Both the position numbers and the translations under genes were made by a program. From the NCBI GenBank assembly GCA_947034885.2, contig OX344749.2, forward strand, positions 44,607,682 through 44,671,681: a DNA stretch of 64,000 nucleotides, written 5' to 3'. The notes beneath the pieces are model-generated. The model was not told the DNA's origin. It saw nothing but the letters and a program-made list of their open reading frames with translations, and ran no database searches. Below, one piece after another: positions 22,210 to 32,395 of the stretch; position 1 is the first letter of the stretch; each line of letters starts with the position of its first letter. Source of the DNA: Thuidium tamariscinum. Its lineage: Eukaryota > Streptophyta > Bryopsida > Hypnales > Thuidiaceae.

Positions 22210-22956
22210 AAGGCCGCGGGCTTCTTGCTTACCGTTGCGGCCAGCACTGCGAAGGCCAACGTGCCCAAAGATGAGCACGGCCACCCCTTTGATCCGACTC
22301 CCGGAGTCGATGTGGGCAAGCACTTCTTCGTGAACACCAACCCGCTCTTGTTGACTCTGGTGCCCGAGGGTGTTACCACGAAGCTGAAGTTCGGTAATGC
22401 CGGAGCCACCGCAAACATCCTCTACCTTCAGTACCATGACAGGAACATCACCTCTACCGTTATCCCGACCCACGACGCGTCAGTCTGTTACTTCACCACC
22501 GAGCCGTTGTCGGGATGCAACTTCTTCATAGACCAACTGCCGAACGGGAATCTTGTTTGCCTCCACGCCAATGCCATCCAGTTTTCGCCTACCAAAGAAG
22601 AGGTGCAGGCCAATGCTGCCGCCTTCAACCCAAAAGCGGTGACCGAGATGGACAAGCAGCACAGCACCGCACTGACACTGCCTGCCTACCACGGCGCGAC
22701 GCACGTGTACCAACTACGCGTGGCGGAATACTTTGCGGCAGCAAAGCATAGGGTGGACGAGAAAGTCCATCTGGGCTATAAAGACGTGAACTTCTTTGGT
22801 GGAACCACCGTCGTGGGCTTTCGCGTGGACGGGAAGTGGCAGTTCTGGTTTCAGACCTACGGACAGATTACATATTCCAAACCAGGCGGTGAAGTGGTTA
22901 CTATCCAGAATGCGCCGCTAGAGAGGCTCGAGGCCCGGTGCTTCTGGCACCAGTGA
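22084..22956 (+). CDS. Unrecognised single-exon gene, 290 aa
   Basis: I do not recognise this protein. The frame is long, GC-rich and strongly coding-like inside AT-rich DNA, and ends at TGA 22954-22956. I start at the first in-frame ATG; 22162, the equivalent ATG in the second repeat unit, would give 264 aa. Residues 1-13 and 27-39 are copies of each other (MAHELKPQTLETT-type). Later landmarks are a GKHFFVNTNPLLLTLVP stretch (~79-95), PLSGCNFFID (~141-150), a conserved-looking LHANA (~160-164), and an aromatic stretch GKWQFWFQTYGQ (~250-261). There is no signal peptide or clear membrane helix. The gene's 3' side is joined within 160 bp to the intron of a broken AP2-like copy. The GC contrast and lack of introns could indicate horizontal transfer or retroposition; this is inference. 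Confidence 0.7.
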   Translation: MAHELKPQTLETTASCPAMCTCNGYGMAHKLKPETLETTAFCKAAGFLLTVAASTAKANVPKDEHGHPFDPTPGVDVGKHFFVNTNPLLLTLVPEGVTTKLKFGNAGATANILYLQYHDRNITSTVIPTHDASVCYFTTEPLSGCNFFIDQLPNGNLVCLHANAIQFSPTKEEVQANAAAFNPKAVTEMDKQHSTALTLPAYHGATHVYQLRVAEYFAAAKHRVDEKVHLGYKDVNFFGGTTVVGFRVDGKWQFWFQTYGQITYSKPGGEVVTIQNAPLERLEARCFWHQ

Positions 22957-23148
22957 TCATTGAGGCCCGGTGCTACTGGCCTAGGTGGCGCGCAAGAGCA
23001 ACGCGACTGTTAGAATAGAGAGAGAAGAAGTATTGGATGTAAAGTGTAAGTATATATATATGACACTTGAGTGGCGCTCTTGCCGGAGTTCCCCAAGTTC
23101 GGAATTGGGGGTTGGTCTTCTCTAATTGAGGGTGCGTGCTGATCGTCT

Positions 23149-23181
23149 GTGCGTGCGTGCGTGCGTGCGTGCGTGCGTGTG
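23149..23181 (+). repeat. (TGCG)n microsatellite
   Basis: About seven GTGC units lie in the decayed intron; the intact gene has only two at the matching place (near 30520). Confidence 0.9.
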
Positions 23182-25449
23182 TTTGTGAGTACATGGCATG
23201 TGTTTTTGTTTGCATGGAGCTGTCGTTTATTACACGCTGTGAGGTTTACTCGCCGTGTGCGGATTTCCTGAGGTCTGGATGCGTTTGTTGTCTTGGTAGA
23301 TCGGTAGCTCGGTATGTGTCGCGGCATGTCTTGATTTTGAGCTAGATTTTGAACATGGTTGTAATTTTGGATATGGTGATCCGGCCATCCTGGCACTGGA
23401 TTAATTTGTTCTTGTATGGAGCCGAATTGTTCTAATACGCTGCGAGGTTCACAACACACCCTTGGCGGATGTCCCGAGGTTAGGATGCGTTTGTTGTCCT
23501 GCCAAGCAAGGCAGCTCTGTGTGTGTCGCGACATGTTTTGATTTTGTGCTAGATCTTGAACGTGGTGAGCACTAAATTTTGAACATGGTGCTCCGTTTCC
23601 GATTCGTGCAATGAGGATCTTGAAGCCGCCCAGTACAACGCCGATGTTGCGTAGTGCTTCGCTGAGCGTCCCCCGTCCCTTCCTCTCACGCCAAGTTCGA
23701 CTACAGGCTTCCTCTGCGCCTTAACACCGGAGAGGAGCTTACGGCGACGAGGGAGAAGTGCTCAGCGCATTCGGCCAAGATTGCCAGGGGCCCTACACTA
23801 CCTCGCCAGTGACAGGATTTCAAGCGGCGGCCACAGATCGAAGCTCATCCTCGAAATGATCTAGAGACCCGAAGTTGTCGAGTTTCTCAATTTCGTGCGT
23901 GCAAGTCCTCGTCAAGCGTGGCAACCTCGACCGGAGGCCATTCCCAAGGACACTGATTCTTTTCATGCAAATTTTTTGGCCCATTGGTTACAGCCAGAAG
24001 ATGCTGACTACTTTTTGTCGCGGAAATTTTCATTTTGACGGATCACATTCGCCAGATTACTGTGGTATTGTAAGACCAGTAGCCAAGTTTTAACTCGGTA
24101 TCACCTAGTTTTCCTATACTTATCCCTAAACTGTATCACCCAAGTATCACATGACTATTGAAGATACAACTACATCCTGGAGTCTCGAAAATGACAAAAT
24201 AGACACCGTTGAAGATGAAAACGGGACGGCTATGAATGTTGATGTCCCGAGTGAGGAGGCTGACCAGGCTTTAGCTTCGACGGGTACTGTGGATCCAGCT
24301 TCCGCATTCCAATTTGACAGCACCATGACCAGCGCGGGTCGATCAGGCGGAGCCTCGGAATTTGGCATCCGATCCCCATTTCGGCGAAAACGAGAAGGAG
24401 GATCTCGTTCAGGCTGACAATTGCAAAGAGTTACTTTCTGGCTTTCACTCGACACAGGCGAGAGACCCAGTTCCTTCACTTCTGTGCGATTTACGCAGCA
24501 TTCGTGGACTTTAATTTTCTAGCTGATTTGTCATTCTGGGAAGCGAGGAGCTTTAATTTTCTCATCTTGGTTTCGACTTACACGTGCGTTTGTATCTTCG
24601 GAGTGGGTTCTGGGAGGAGTCCTTGTTAATTGGACTATGAGGTGTAAGTTTCCTTGTCGCGGCCTTCGTGATCAACATGTGGCCTCACTGTTGGAAGCTG
24701 GACCGTCCTTGCATCTGAGTTTCCTTTTTATCAGAGAAAGGTAATCAACCTGCCTCTGCGGAGCTCATCTCGGACATCCCAAAATTTGTGTACGAGTCAG
24801 CAGAATGCGCCTCGATCATTTGTCTGCGAGTATGAGAGTTATTAACACAAGCTTTGGGGTATGCAGACGAAGATCGAGGAGATTTGGAAGTCAACTGAAC
24901 CTTCGATCGGACTTGGAGCTACATATGAAGTCTTTACCCACCGTTTGTCCCACAGTCGCCGCTTTAATTTGGTACGTGAATCCTGTGGCTTTCTCCTGTT
25001 TTCAGCGGTTTTCCATCATTTTCTAAAAAAGACTATCTCTTCATTTTTATTTTAATCGGTGGGTGTTGTCCAGAGATTGTCCAGGTACTGGCATGCTTAT
25101 CAAAAATTAGCCTTATCTTTATTCGTGCTAGTATGTATATATTCTAGCTTGTTTATGCTGCCTTGTGAAATCTGTAGAAGACTACGTTTCCACCTGTTGG
25201 CTTAAATTGAAATAAGCTGAGACTGTTGAAGTGATCCTCTCTATCTGGGGAGTCAGTCCAGAGAATGGAACTGCGAATGAGGATGGAACATATGCACAGT
25301 ATGGAAACAATGCTACAACTGAAGTGGTTGGGGATGGAGGAGAGGAGATTGAGTGCAAAATTGCAGCCCGGCCACTCAGATGCTGAATCAGTAGCTCTGA
25401 GATCCTGAAGGTGAGAATTTTGGGCTAAATTGGGAATGGGACTCACAAC

Positions 25450-25778
25450 TAAGGGAGGAGGTCCATAAACCGACCATCTAAGGGCTGGAGTAGAATTTTG
25501 GGCAGGTCAAATATCTTGAAATATTTTTCAGTGAGTTATTCTTGAAAAACAGCTTGAATAGGCATCTAACCCAAGTCGTTTCATATTTTTTGGAGCTCTC
25601 TAGAATTAGTTATCAAATTCTGAAGTTGAAAGGGCATAGGGCTTTAAAATGGTACCCTAGCTAAAATGTACACTGTCAGTACACTGCTAAAGCCTATGAA
25701 AATGCAACATGTACAAATACTATACATTTAAGATAGGACACCATTTTAGAACCCGCTCCATTTAAGAGCCTCCTCTTA
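25450..25778 (-). mobile_element. TA-flanked family F element, copy 3
   Basis: Reverse orientation of 9641-9971. Starts TAAGGGAGGAGGTCC and ends AAGAGCCTCCTCTTA. The equivalent positions in copy 1 (near 548-553) and copy 3 (near 33290) lack it, so it inserted after the AP2-like copies separated. Confidence 0.8.
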
Positions 25779-25860
25779 TAGTTCAATTCTCAATGGAAGC
25801 AGGCGTCCCATTGTACCAAGCTTCAACAATCAGTTCAACTCAGTAGACATTCACCAAGTT

Positions 25861-27110
25861 AGTAAGTGCCTCATATGTAACATGTTGACATTACGGTAAA
25901 TTAAAATTGCATGTGGGATATAAGTAACGTGCAAGTAACTTAACTCATAAACCTTGAGGCATGGATGCTTGGTGTCTGATGAATGACAAGAAATTCTCTT
26001 GTATAGGATAGAAGTGCAACTCTTCATCCTCGGGATTAGGGGGGGAAAGGGGAGATCTTCTGTGATACTTTGACTTCTAATGAATGCATTTGAATTTTTT
26101 TGTATACCAATGATTCCCATGGTATCAAAATAGAAGATTTTCACAGTCACTAGCTTGTCTTTCAAAAAGATTCTCCAAAATAATTTGGGATGAAAAAACA
26201 TTTTTTTACATCTTTAATTCTTTGGGGATAAAGAATTAAAGATAGTCCAAATAGTCCACATTGTAAAGATGTGTTATAAAATACATCCTAAAATAATGAT
26301 GCAATAGTGACCACTAGACAATAGTTGTAAAATAATTATGGTCTATAGAATATATGCATGTATGTGGTTAGAGCACTTAGTGTGCAAAATCAATATTTTA
26401 AAATAAAATTTGAACCAAAAATTAAAAATTCCTTTTGAAATCAAATGTTGATTGAATATTTGTGCTTTTCTCAAGGATTTTTTTCTTCAATTTCAACATC
26501 TTGATTTCTAATTATAGAAATTTTTGAAGTTTTATTTTTTTTACTAACTTAGTCATTTTCAAATGAACATTTTTTGAACCGAAATAGTTAGTTTTTGAAG
26601 GCTAATTGATTTGTACCTTTTGAAAACAAAGTCTTTGAACATTATACCATAATACAAATGGTAAAGAACTAGCACAAGAATCCTCAAAAAAATCAATATA
26701 TGAAAAAAAAACATTTTTATATGCTTGGAATGTATGTTTGCATTCATTCTTTAAAATTTGAATGTTTAATCCTTATTTAAGGGGTTCAAGTCTTTCTAAA
26801 ATCATTCAAAGATAACAAAATGTCCTCTCAAGTATTTCAAGGTTAAGAGCTTTTGGATGCATGGATTCTTAACATGTATTTGGAAATCCTCAACCCAAAG
26901 TACAAATAGTCACTCAATGTTGTAACAAATTATGCACAAATCTTCCCAACTTGATTGTAGTTCATTTGTGTCTACACATTGCAACAAAGGATGACCCTTG
27001 GAACATTATATTGCCAAGGGCTCAAAGTGTCCAATGAATGAATTTGCAAGTTTTTTTTTGTTAAAACCACAAAAATGCAGCTTTTTCATTTATCAAAGGA
27101 TAATGGATGA
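25861..27110 (+). repeat. Segmental duplication, downstream part of copy 2
   Basis: From about 26220 this matches 661-1770 without the family B element. The section 25861-26220 has no match in copy 1. No gene is called. Confidence 0.65.
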
Positions 27111-27240
27111 GCACGCTGTGTCAAACAACTGAAAGCTACTGTAAGTCAACTGAAGTGCTTGGGGATGGAGGCAACAAAATCTAGTGTTTGCAAAACTTTG
27201 AAGTTAACTAAAACCCAACCAAGTTTCAATGGAAAAACGA

Positions 27241-27920
27241 TAAATTCAGGATCTAAAGTCTTGGAATGATCAGAACATTCAACATCTGCGAATGTGAAGT
27301 ACAAGCACTAACTTAGAAGGATTGAACTCATCCACTACAGGCATTCTAGAAAACCAAAGACTACACTACGAACCGGTGAGTCAAATGGGATTACATTTGA
27401 CAAGGTTGAACACACTGCTAGGTTTCTAGAAAATCTCCTGGAGGGATTTCTATGCAGTCATTGATGAAGGAACTGGGGCCGTCACCATGAAATTGTCCAC
27501 GAGTACATGTGGAGATCTGAACACCCAGAAAACATCATGCAAAATCAACGCAGAAAGCACAGTTACTGTTGTCGCAAAACTACGCAAAAGTCGCAACACA
27601 TCCTCCTCCATCAAGTAACAAATCCCTTACCACATAACAACTTTTTCATCAAGTCCAAAGAGGTTAATACGAAGGTTCATTGCAAAGTAGTCCACAAATT
27701 TTTGGTAGTAGACCGCATGCGCTTGACATGATGACAGCTATTAATATTTGCACACTGTCAACATTTTCAAGGAGGGATCGTGTGGACCCAAAACATGTTT
27801 CCACCACTGGGTCGCTGGGCCATAAAGACAAAGGCAAGACAAACACTTCAAATGGTATGCTAATGTCATCAGACCAAGTAGAACACCACAGGTCATTGAA
27901 TTCTAAGCATCAGAAAGGAA
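27241..27920 (+). repeat. Segmental duplication of 10795-11765
   Basis: Matches 10795-11765 minus the family B insert. An 81-codon open stretch ending near 27731 (landmarks HEIVHEYMW, KVHCKVVHKF) has frame-shifted counterparts at 11030-11281. Function unknown and probably decayed. Confidence 0.55.
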
Positions 27921-28084
27921 TGTACCATTTGCCAAGAAATAGAAAATTGTAGAAGCTCAGTTACAATTGATTCAAACGACCATGATGGACGTTATTCAAT
28001 GTGAAGGGAACCCTGGATTGCTTACTTGCAGTAGCTACTGCAACACCCACTTTTTGATCCAATCCAATAGGTCTACACCTTGAC

Positions 28085-29216
28085 TGTAAGACATTCGTAA
28101 TGCAATTTCTTCATCAAAATTCAAGACTTACAATGAGTTCACATTCAACACATCTAAGCATTCACCGATGCATCAACCGGAGTCAGAGGCACATGAATTA
28201 CCTCACCCTCATCAACCACCAATCATGTTGGAAAATCTCCCGTTCCAAAGCATGACACCCATTAGAAGAGATACATTTTTGGTGGTGTCCTACAGAGGCT
28301 CACAATATTGGCTTCCTCTGCTTAGTAAGAAAACCGTATGAGAGAATGTGAACAATACCCCTATTCATCACTCATAGAAAGCCATTGTTACATGTGAGAT
28401 CTTTCCACATGTAAAATTTTAATGTGCTGACTCTGAGTCGCTTATTAATAGAGGGCTCTAGAGGCAACAATCCTCTACCTACTTAACATTCAGAAGTGGA
28501 TTCTTGGGCTCACTACTGCTAAACCCTAAACCCTAAACAATCAAGGATTCATTGATTCAAAATCACCGTCGAGATTCCGTGGATGGATCATATTGCGAAA
28601 GATATGGCACCGATGGAGCAATTTGCATATCACCAGGATCAGCAGAGAACTTTGCACGTGTTGGTTTCATTAATACTAGAACTGGACAGAAGAAAGTCCC
28701 CATACTAACTACTCAGAACTGCATACCAAAGATTCATGGTTTCAGAATGACCAATGCAATTGATCATACTGCGATAAATATGGTTTCAAATTTGTATGGT
28801 TCAGAGGAGGCTCAATTTCATATCACCAGAACAGAATCAACAAAAAGCTTTCCAATTGTAAATAACAATTCAGTAAAAATTGGAATGAAAGATCCTTCTG
28901 AACTTCTGGAAACTACTAAGTGAAGTTGAAATCGGTCAAGATCAGAATGTCCATACCAATACGCCATGGTCAGATGGTCGCCCCCCATTTGAATGAGAAG
29001 CCATGGCGACTTCTTCCCGAAACTGCGCAGCTTAGATCGAATTGTCTATTTTCCAAATGGCGCTTCCAAAACCTGAATAGGGGACAGAGAATGATACAAG
29101 ACGTACCACTACTGTACTCTCTTAGAAAAGTACCCACAGCGGAATGTGCAAAACCCAGTCATTTTCTTCAAAGTTTTCGGTTCCTTGCATTGAAAGATTC
29201 CGTTTCATTTGTTTAA
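28085..29216 (+). other. Coding-like region of unknown identity
   Basis: Several adjacent open frames switch phase. One runs to a TGA at about 28341 (DIRNAISSSKFKTYNEF start, SKKTV end). A second is an ATG frame at 28583-28708 (MDHIAKDM). A third is FWKLLSEVEIGQDQN around 28895-28980. Two similar ~100-bp blocks (28560-28660, 28735-28850) share ATTGATCATACTGCGA-like words. It could be a decayed transcription factor or an intron-split gene; I cannot assign exons. Confidence 0.25.
28521..28537 (+). promoter_or_regulatory. Tandem telo-box (AAACCCTA x2)
   Basis: AAACCCTAAACCCTAAA precedes the ATG at 28583 by ~46 bp. Telo-boxes are common near plant transcription starts. Two units are too few for an interstitial telomere block. 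Confidence 0.4.
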
Positions 29217-29261
29217 AGTAAAGAAAGTTTAGGGCTGGTGCAGTCCCCCGGTTTTGTCTGA

Positions 29262-29504
29262 AGTAGTGCGACGAGCCGTTTGCGGAGCTCCAGGCAAGGG
29301 TGAAAGTAAAAAAAAAGCCCCCTAGTTTGTGCCGTGTTTTAGCGGATGTAATCACCTCCTTAGTCAAAATTGGGGTCTCTGATTGCAAATATGAACTCGA
29401 AATTTGCAAATTTTAATTTGCGCAGCAAACAAAACGTTCCAGCGTTTTCCCCAGGATAAAAACGGGGGGCAAAACGGCCTCCGCAAACGGCTCGTCGCAC
29501 TACT
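29262..29504. mobile_element. Core-sharing element N3
   Basis: A 26-bp terminal inverted repeat (AGTAGTGCGACGAGCCGTTT start, perfect at the right end) encloses the same core as N1 and N2, at 29354-29415. The ends are GC-rich and unrelated to those of N1 and N2. Confidence 0.8.
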
Positions 29505-29687
29505 ATAGACGCGACCCAGTGCCCCTGGATACGGGTGACAAGGACGGACAGCAGAGTGACATTCACCAAAAACATGCCTTCAATTCGGGACTCGCTTTGG
29601 GATTTGGTAATGCCAATTGCCAATGTCACCAGCGACGTCTTCAAAGTCCAAGACCCTTCAAACGACCTGCTGACGGGGGCCTGGTGA
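29505..29687 (+). other. Coding-like fragment next to N3
   Basis: Directly after the element, a plus frame stays open to TGA 29685-29687 and has a coding-like composition (MPSIRDSLWDLVMPIANVTS). It has no start codon of its own upstream of the element, so it may be the tail of a gene broken by the insertion. A minus-strand frame at 29850-30031 (starting near AAS..EAERVDTLMNAG) is equally open. I recognise neither. Confidence 0.25.
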
Positions 29688-30195
29688 CTCAGTCCAAGTG
29701 TACAACAGCTACGTCCGTAAACCCGTCCGTCCCCGTCAGCTCCTGTTGCGTGGCCAGGAGAATGCTCGTCCACCCTTACAAACAAATGCCTCTTGCCTTC
29801 CCTTTTGATTTCCTTCTCCTCGGAAGAGAATCGTCTTGCGTGTGTTAAGTTAGAGCTTTTGTTGCATCGCCGTGCGTTTCCGTATTCCCAGAGGCGGCTC
29901 TGAATGCTTTGATGGGTCTTGTCCAGACCATGGCACAGAACCCCCTGCGAGGCGACGCCGGCGTTCATGAGAGTGTCCACGCGCTCTGCTTCCCAAGAGC
30001 TTGCGGCTATCGCATCGTTGATCAAATTCACTGAGTTTGGGGAGAGTGGGAGGCGCTCTTGTTGTTGCTTGTAGCTTTGGATTTTCCCTTAGCTTGCGAC
30101 GTGTAACATTCCTTTCCAAAACAGAGGCGAGAGGGCTCGGGTGGTGGGTTGGAGTGTTGGAGTTGTGGTTGGTTTGGAGTTTTAGTTTTAGCGAA

Positions 30196-32395
30196 ATGCC
30201 TGACTGTGGCCGCCCCGCCGAGGAGAACGAGCGGGGGCTGCAGACGGCATCGTATCGCGACCCTCCTCCGAGCAATTATGGGATGGAACTGCTCGAGCGG
30301 TCGCTGCCGCCCCAGCAGCAGCAGCAGCAGCAGCAGCAGAGGTACGATCTCCATCACCGCTGGCTCTTGACGGACTTCTCGAGGTGTTGGGGTGCGGTTT
30401 CTCTGTTCGAATGCGCAGTGATGATGTTTCTCCTTGTGTGCGAGGGTTGGTTGTGTCGTGGATTTTGGGTTGGGGCCGTGAGTGCTCAATTTCTCTAATT
30501 GAGAATGCGTGGTGACCTTCTGTGCGTGCGTATACGGGATGTTGTAATTTTTCATACGCTGTGAGGTTTGCTCGCCGTGGGCGGACTTCCCAAGGTCTGG
30601 AGTCGTGGTTACTCCTCCAAAATGCATGGTGATCTTGAGCGCGGACACTGGATTTGTTTTTGTATGAAGCTGAATTGTTCTAACACGCTACGAGGTTCAC
30701 AACACACCCTTGGTGGATTTTCCGAGGTTCGGATGCGTTTGCTGTCCTCTTGAGCACGGCAGCTCTGTGTGTGTCACGACATCTGTCGATATTGAGCTAG
30801 ATTTTGAACTTGCTGCTGAATCTTGAACATGCTGCTCCGCTTTTGATTCGTGCAGTTGTGGAAGGAAGAGGAAAGGTGGGATTATGTCCCCGGAGAACTA
30901 CAAAGGGAAACCCGTCGAAATTCGTCCTCGGAGGTGGACGGACAGCAAGTTATGGATCCTCAGTGAGGATTTTGAAGCCGCCCGGTACAACGCTGATGCC
31001 GCGTACTACTTCACTGGGAGTCACGCGGTCCATTTCCCTGAGGGCCATTTCGACTACCTACCTCTGCGCCTAAGCAACGGGGAGGAGCTTACGACGAGGG
31101 AGGAGTGCTCAAAGTATGTGGACAAGATTGCGAAGGGTTCTGCATATCGTGGCCAGCGAGAGGATTTCAAGAAGCGGGTCCAAAACCTCATCCTTGAAAT
31201 GGTCAGGAGCCCCAAAATTGTCGAGTTTCTCAATACCGAGCGTACAAGTCGTCGTAAAGCGTGCCAACCTACTCTTGAGCCAAATCCCGAGGACCATGAT
31301 TTTCCTGTCACTGACGATGAAAACGGGACGGCTATGGAAGCCGGAACCCCGAGGGAGGAGGCTATCCAGGCTTTTCCTTCGACGGTTACTCTGAATCCCT
31401 CCCAGTGCGGCAGCCTCGTCCCTGTGGCGGAGGATACTCATTCTGTCATTGCTGACGATGGTGGTGAAGAAAATGAGACGCCTATGGAAGTCGACAGTCT
31501 GAGTGAGATGGCCATCCAGGCGTTAGCTCCGATGGGCACTGTGGATCCGGCTGCTGTATTTCAATTTGACAGCACCATTTCCAACTATTCTATGGACGAC
31601 GATTTGTCGACAGCCTTTACTCCCAGCTTTGAAATGTACTTGGATGAGCATGAGAACTTTCTGACCAGCGCGGGTCAGAGCCTCGGAATTTGGTATCCCC
31701 ATTTCGGCGAAAACAAGAAGGAGGATCTCGTTCCTGACAAGAAGGAGCTTCTGGCTTCCCCCGACAAAGGTGAGCGACACAGTTACTTCACTTCCGAATG
31801 ATTTTCGCAGCGTTCAGAGTGTCTGCATGGATATTCCCAGCTGATTTGTCATCCTGGGAAGAGAGGAGCTTACACATATGCGTTTGTATCTTCGGAGTTG
31901 TTTCTGGGAGGCGTCCTTGTTAGATGAGGTGTTTTCTTGTCGGGGTCTTCATGACCAGCATCTTTTTGTGTTGGAAATTGGACTGTCCTTGTGCTATTTC
32001 ATTTTTATCAGAGAAAGATTATTCAACCTGCCTCTGCGGAGCTCATCTTGGGGCATCCCAAAATTCGTGTACCACCAGAATGCGCCTCGTTCGACTGAGA
32101 ATGTATTTTTTGAGAATTATTAACACAAGCTATGGGGTGTGCAGACGAAGAGGAGATTTGGAAGTCAATCGAACCCTTGGACTTGGATCTAGGGAGTCCT
32201 TACCCACCATTTGTCCCACACTCATCGCTTTGGGTATGTGTTCTTGTCCAATCCTGTGGCTTTCTACTGTTTTCAGTGATTTCCATTTCTATAATGGATT
32301 ATTTCTTCATTTATAATTTGTTTGGTGCGTCTTGTCCAATGATTTTCCAGGTACTGGCACGCTTATCTGAAGTCTTGAGTTCTCCGAGATTTTAG
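30196..32395 (+). CDS. Divergent AP2/ERF-like protein, 4-exon model, 397 aa
   Basis: Exons 30196-30341, 30856-31769, 32145-32233 and 32351-32395 join in frame at GT-AG borders (donors AG/GTACGA, AAAG/GTGAGC, TGG/GTATGT). Residues 40-48 are a CAG-coded glutamine run; 51-57 are basic (GRKRKGG). Residues 64-112 resemble the AP2 DNA-binding fold (EIRP, KLW, then FEAARYNADAAYYFTG), but the usual WLG(T/S)F is replaced by LWILSEDF and the first strand is short. The rest is acidic, with two related modules (DENGTAMEAG, EENETPMEVD) and an exon-3 tail DEEEIWKSIEPLDLDLG that could be an activation segment. A nuclear transcription factor is the simplest reading; DNA binding is doubtful given the core changes. 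The first ATG follows GCGAA; no in-frame ATG lies upstream. Without splicing at 31769 the frame would end at 31801. Confidence 0.65.
30313..30339 (+). repeat. (CAG)9 coding repeat
   Basis: Nine pure CAG codons end exon 1, just before the splice donor. A pure triplet run is expected to vary in length. Confidence 0.95.

Larger units (their letters stand above)
23115..25860 (+). pseudogene. Broken AP2-like gene (copy 2)
   Basis: Positions 23115-23610 match intron 1 of the intact gene (30490-30855). Similarity then jumps from GATTCGTGCA straight to the codons for EDFEAA (intact copy 30964), so the intron acceptor and about the first 110 bp of exon 2, including the first part of the AP2-like core, are deleted. 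Exon 2 has stops (for example TAG near 23655), shifts and a ~200-bp unrelated stretch around 23940-24150. One acidic module (DENGTAM...EEA..ALA) remains at 24210-24290. Exon 3-like sequence is at 24865-24970 and the last-exon start near 25083. A family F element sits at 25450-25778. No exon 1 is present. It cannot encode the ancestral protein. Confidence 0.75.

Noticed and set aside
21928..22473. Long minus-strand frame opposite the orphan gene
   Set aside because: It is a shadow of the GC-rich plus-strand gene; no start context or family match.
28521..28537. Interstitial telomere block
   Set aside because: Only about two AAACCCT units; a telo-box is the simpler reading.
30028..30648. 206-codon minus-strand frame over AP2-like exon 1 and intron 1
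   Set aside because: It has no family match and crosses the CAG run in a shadow frame; the plus-strand splice model is better supported.
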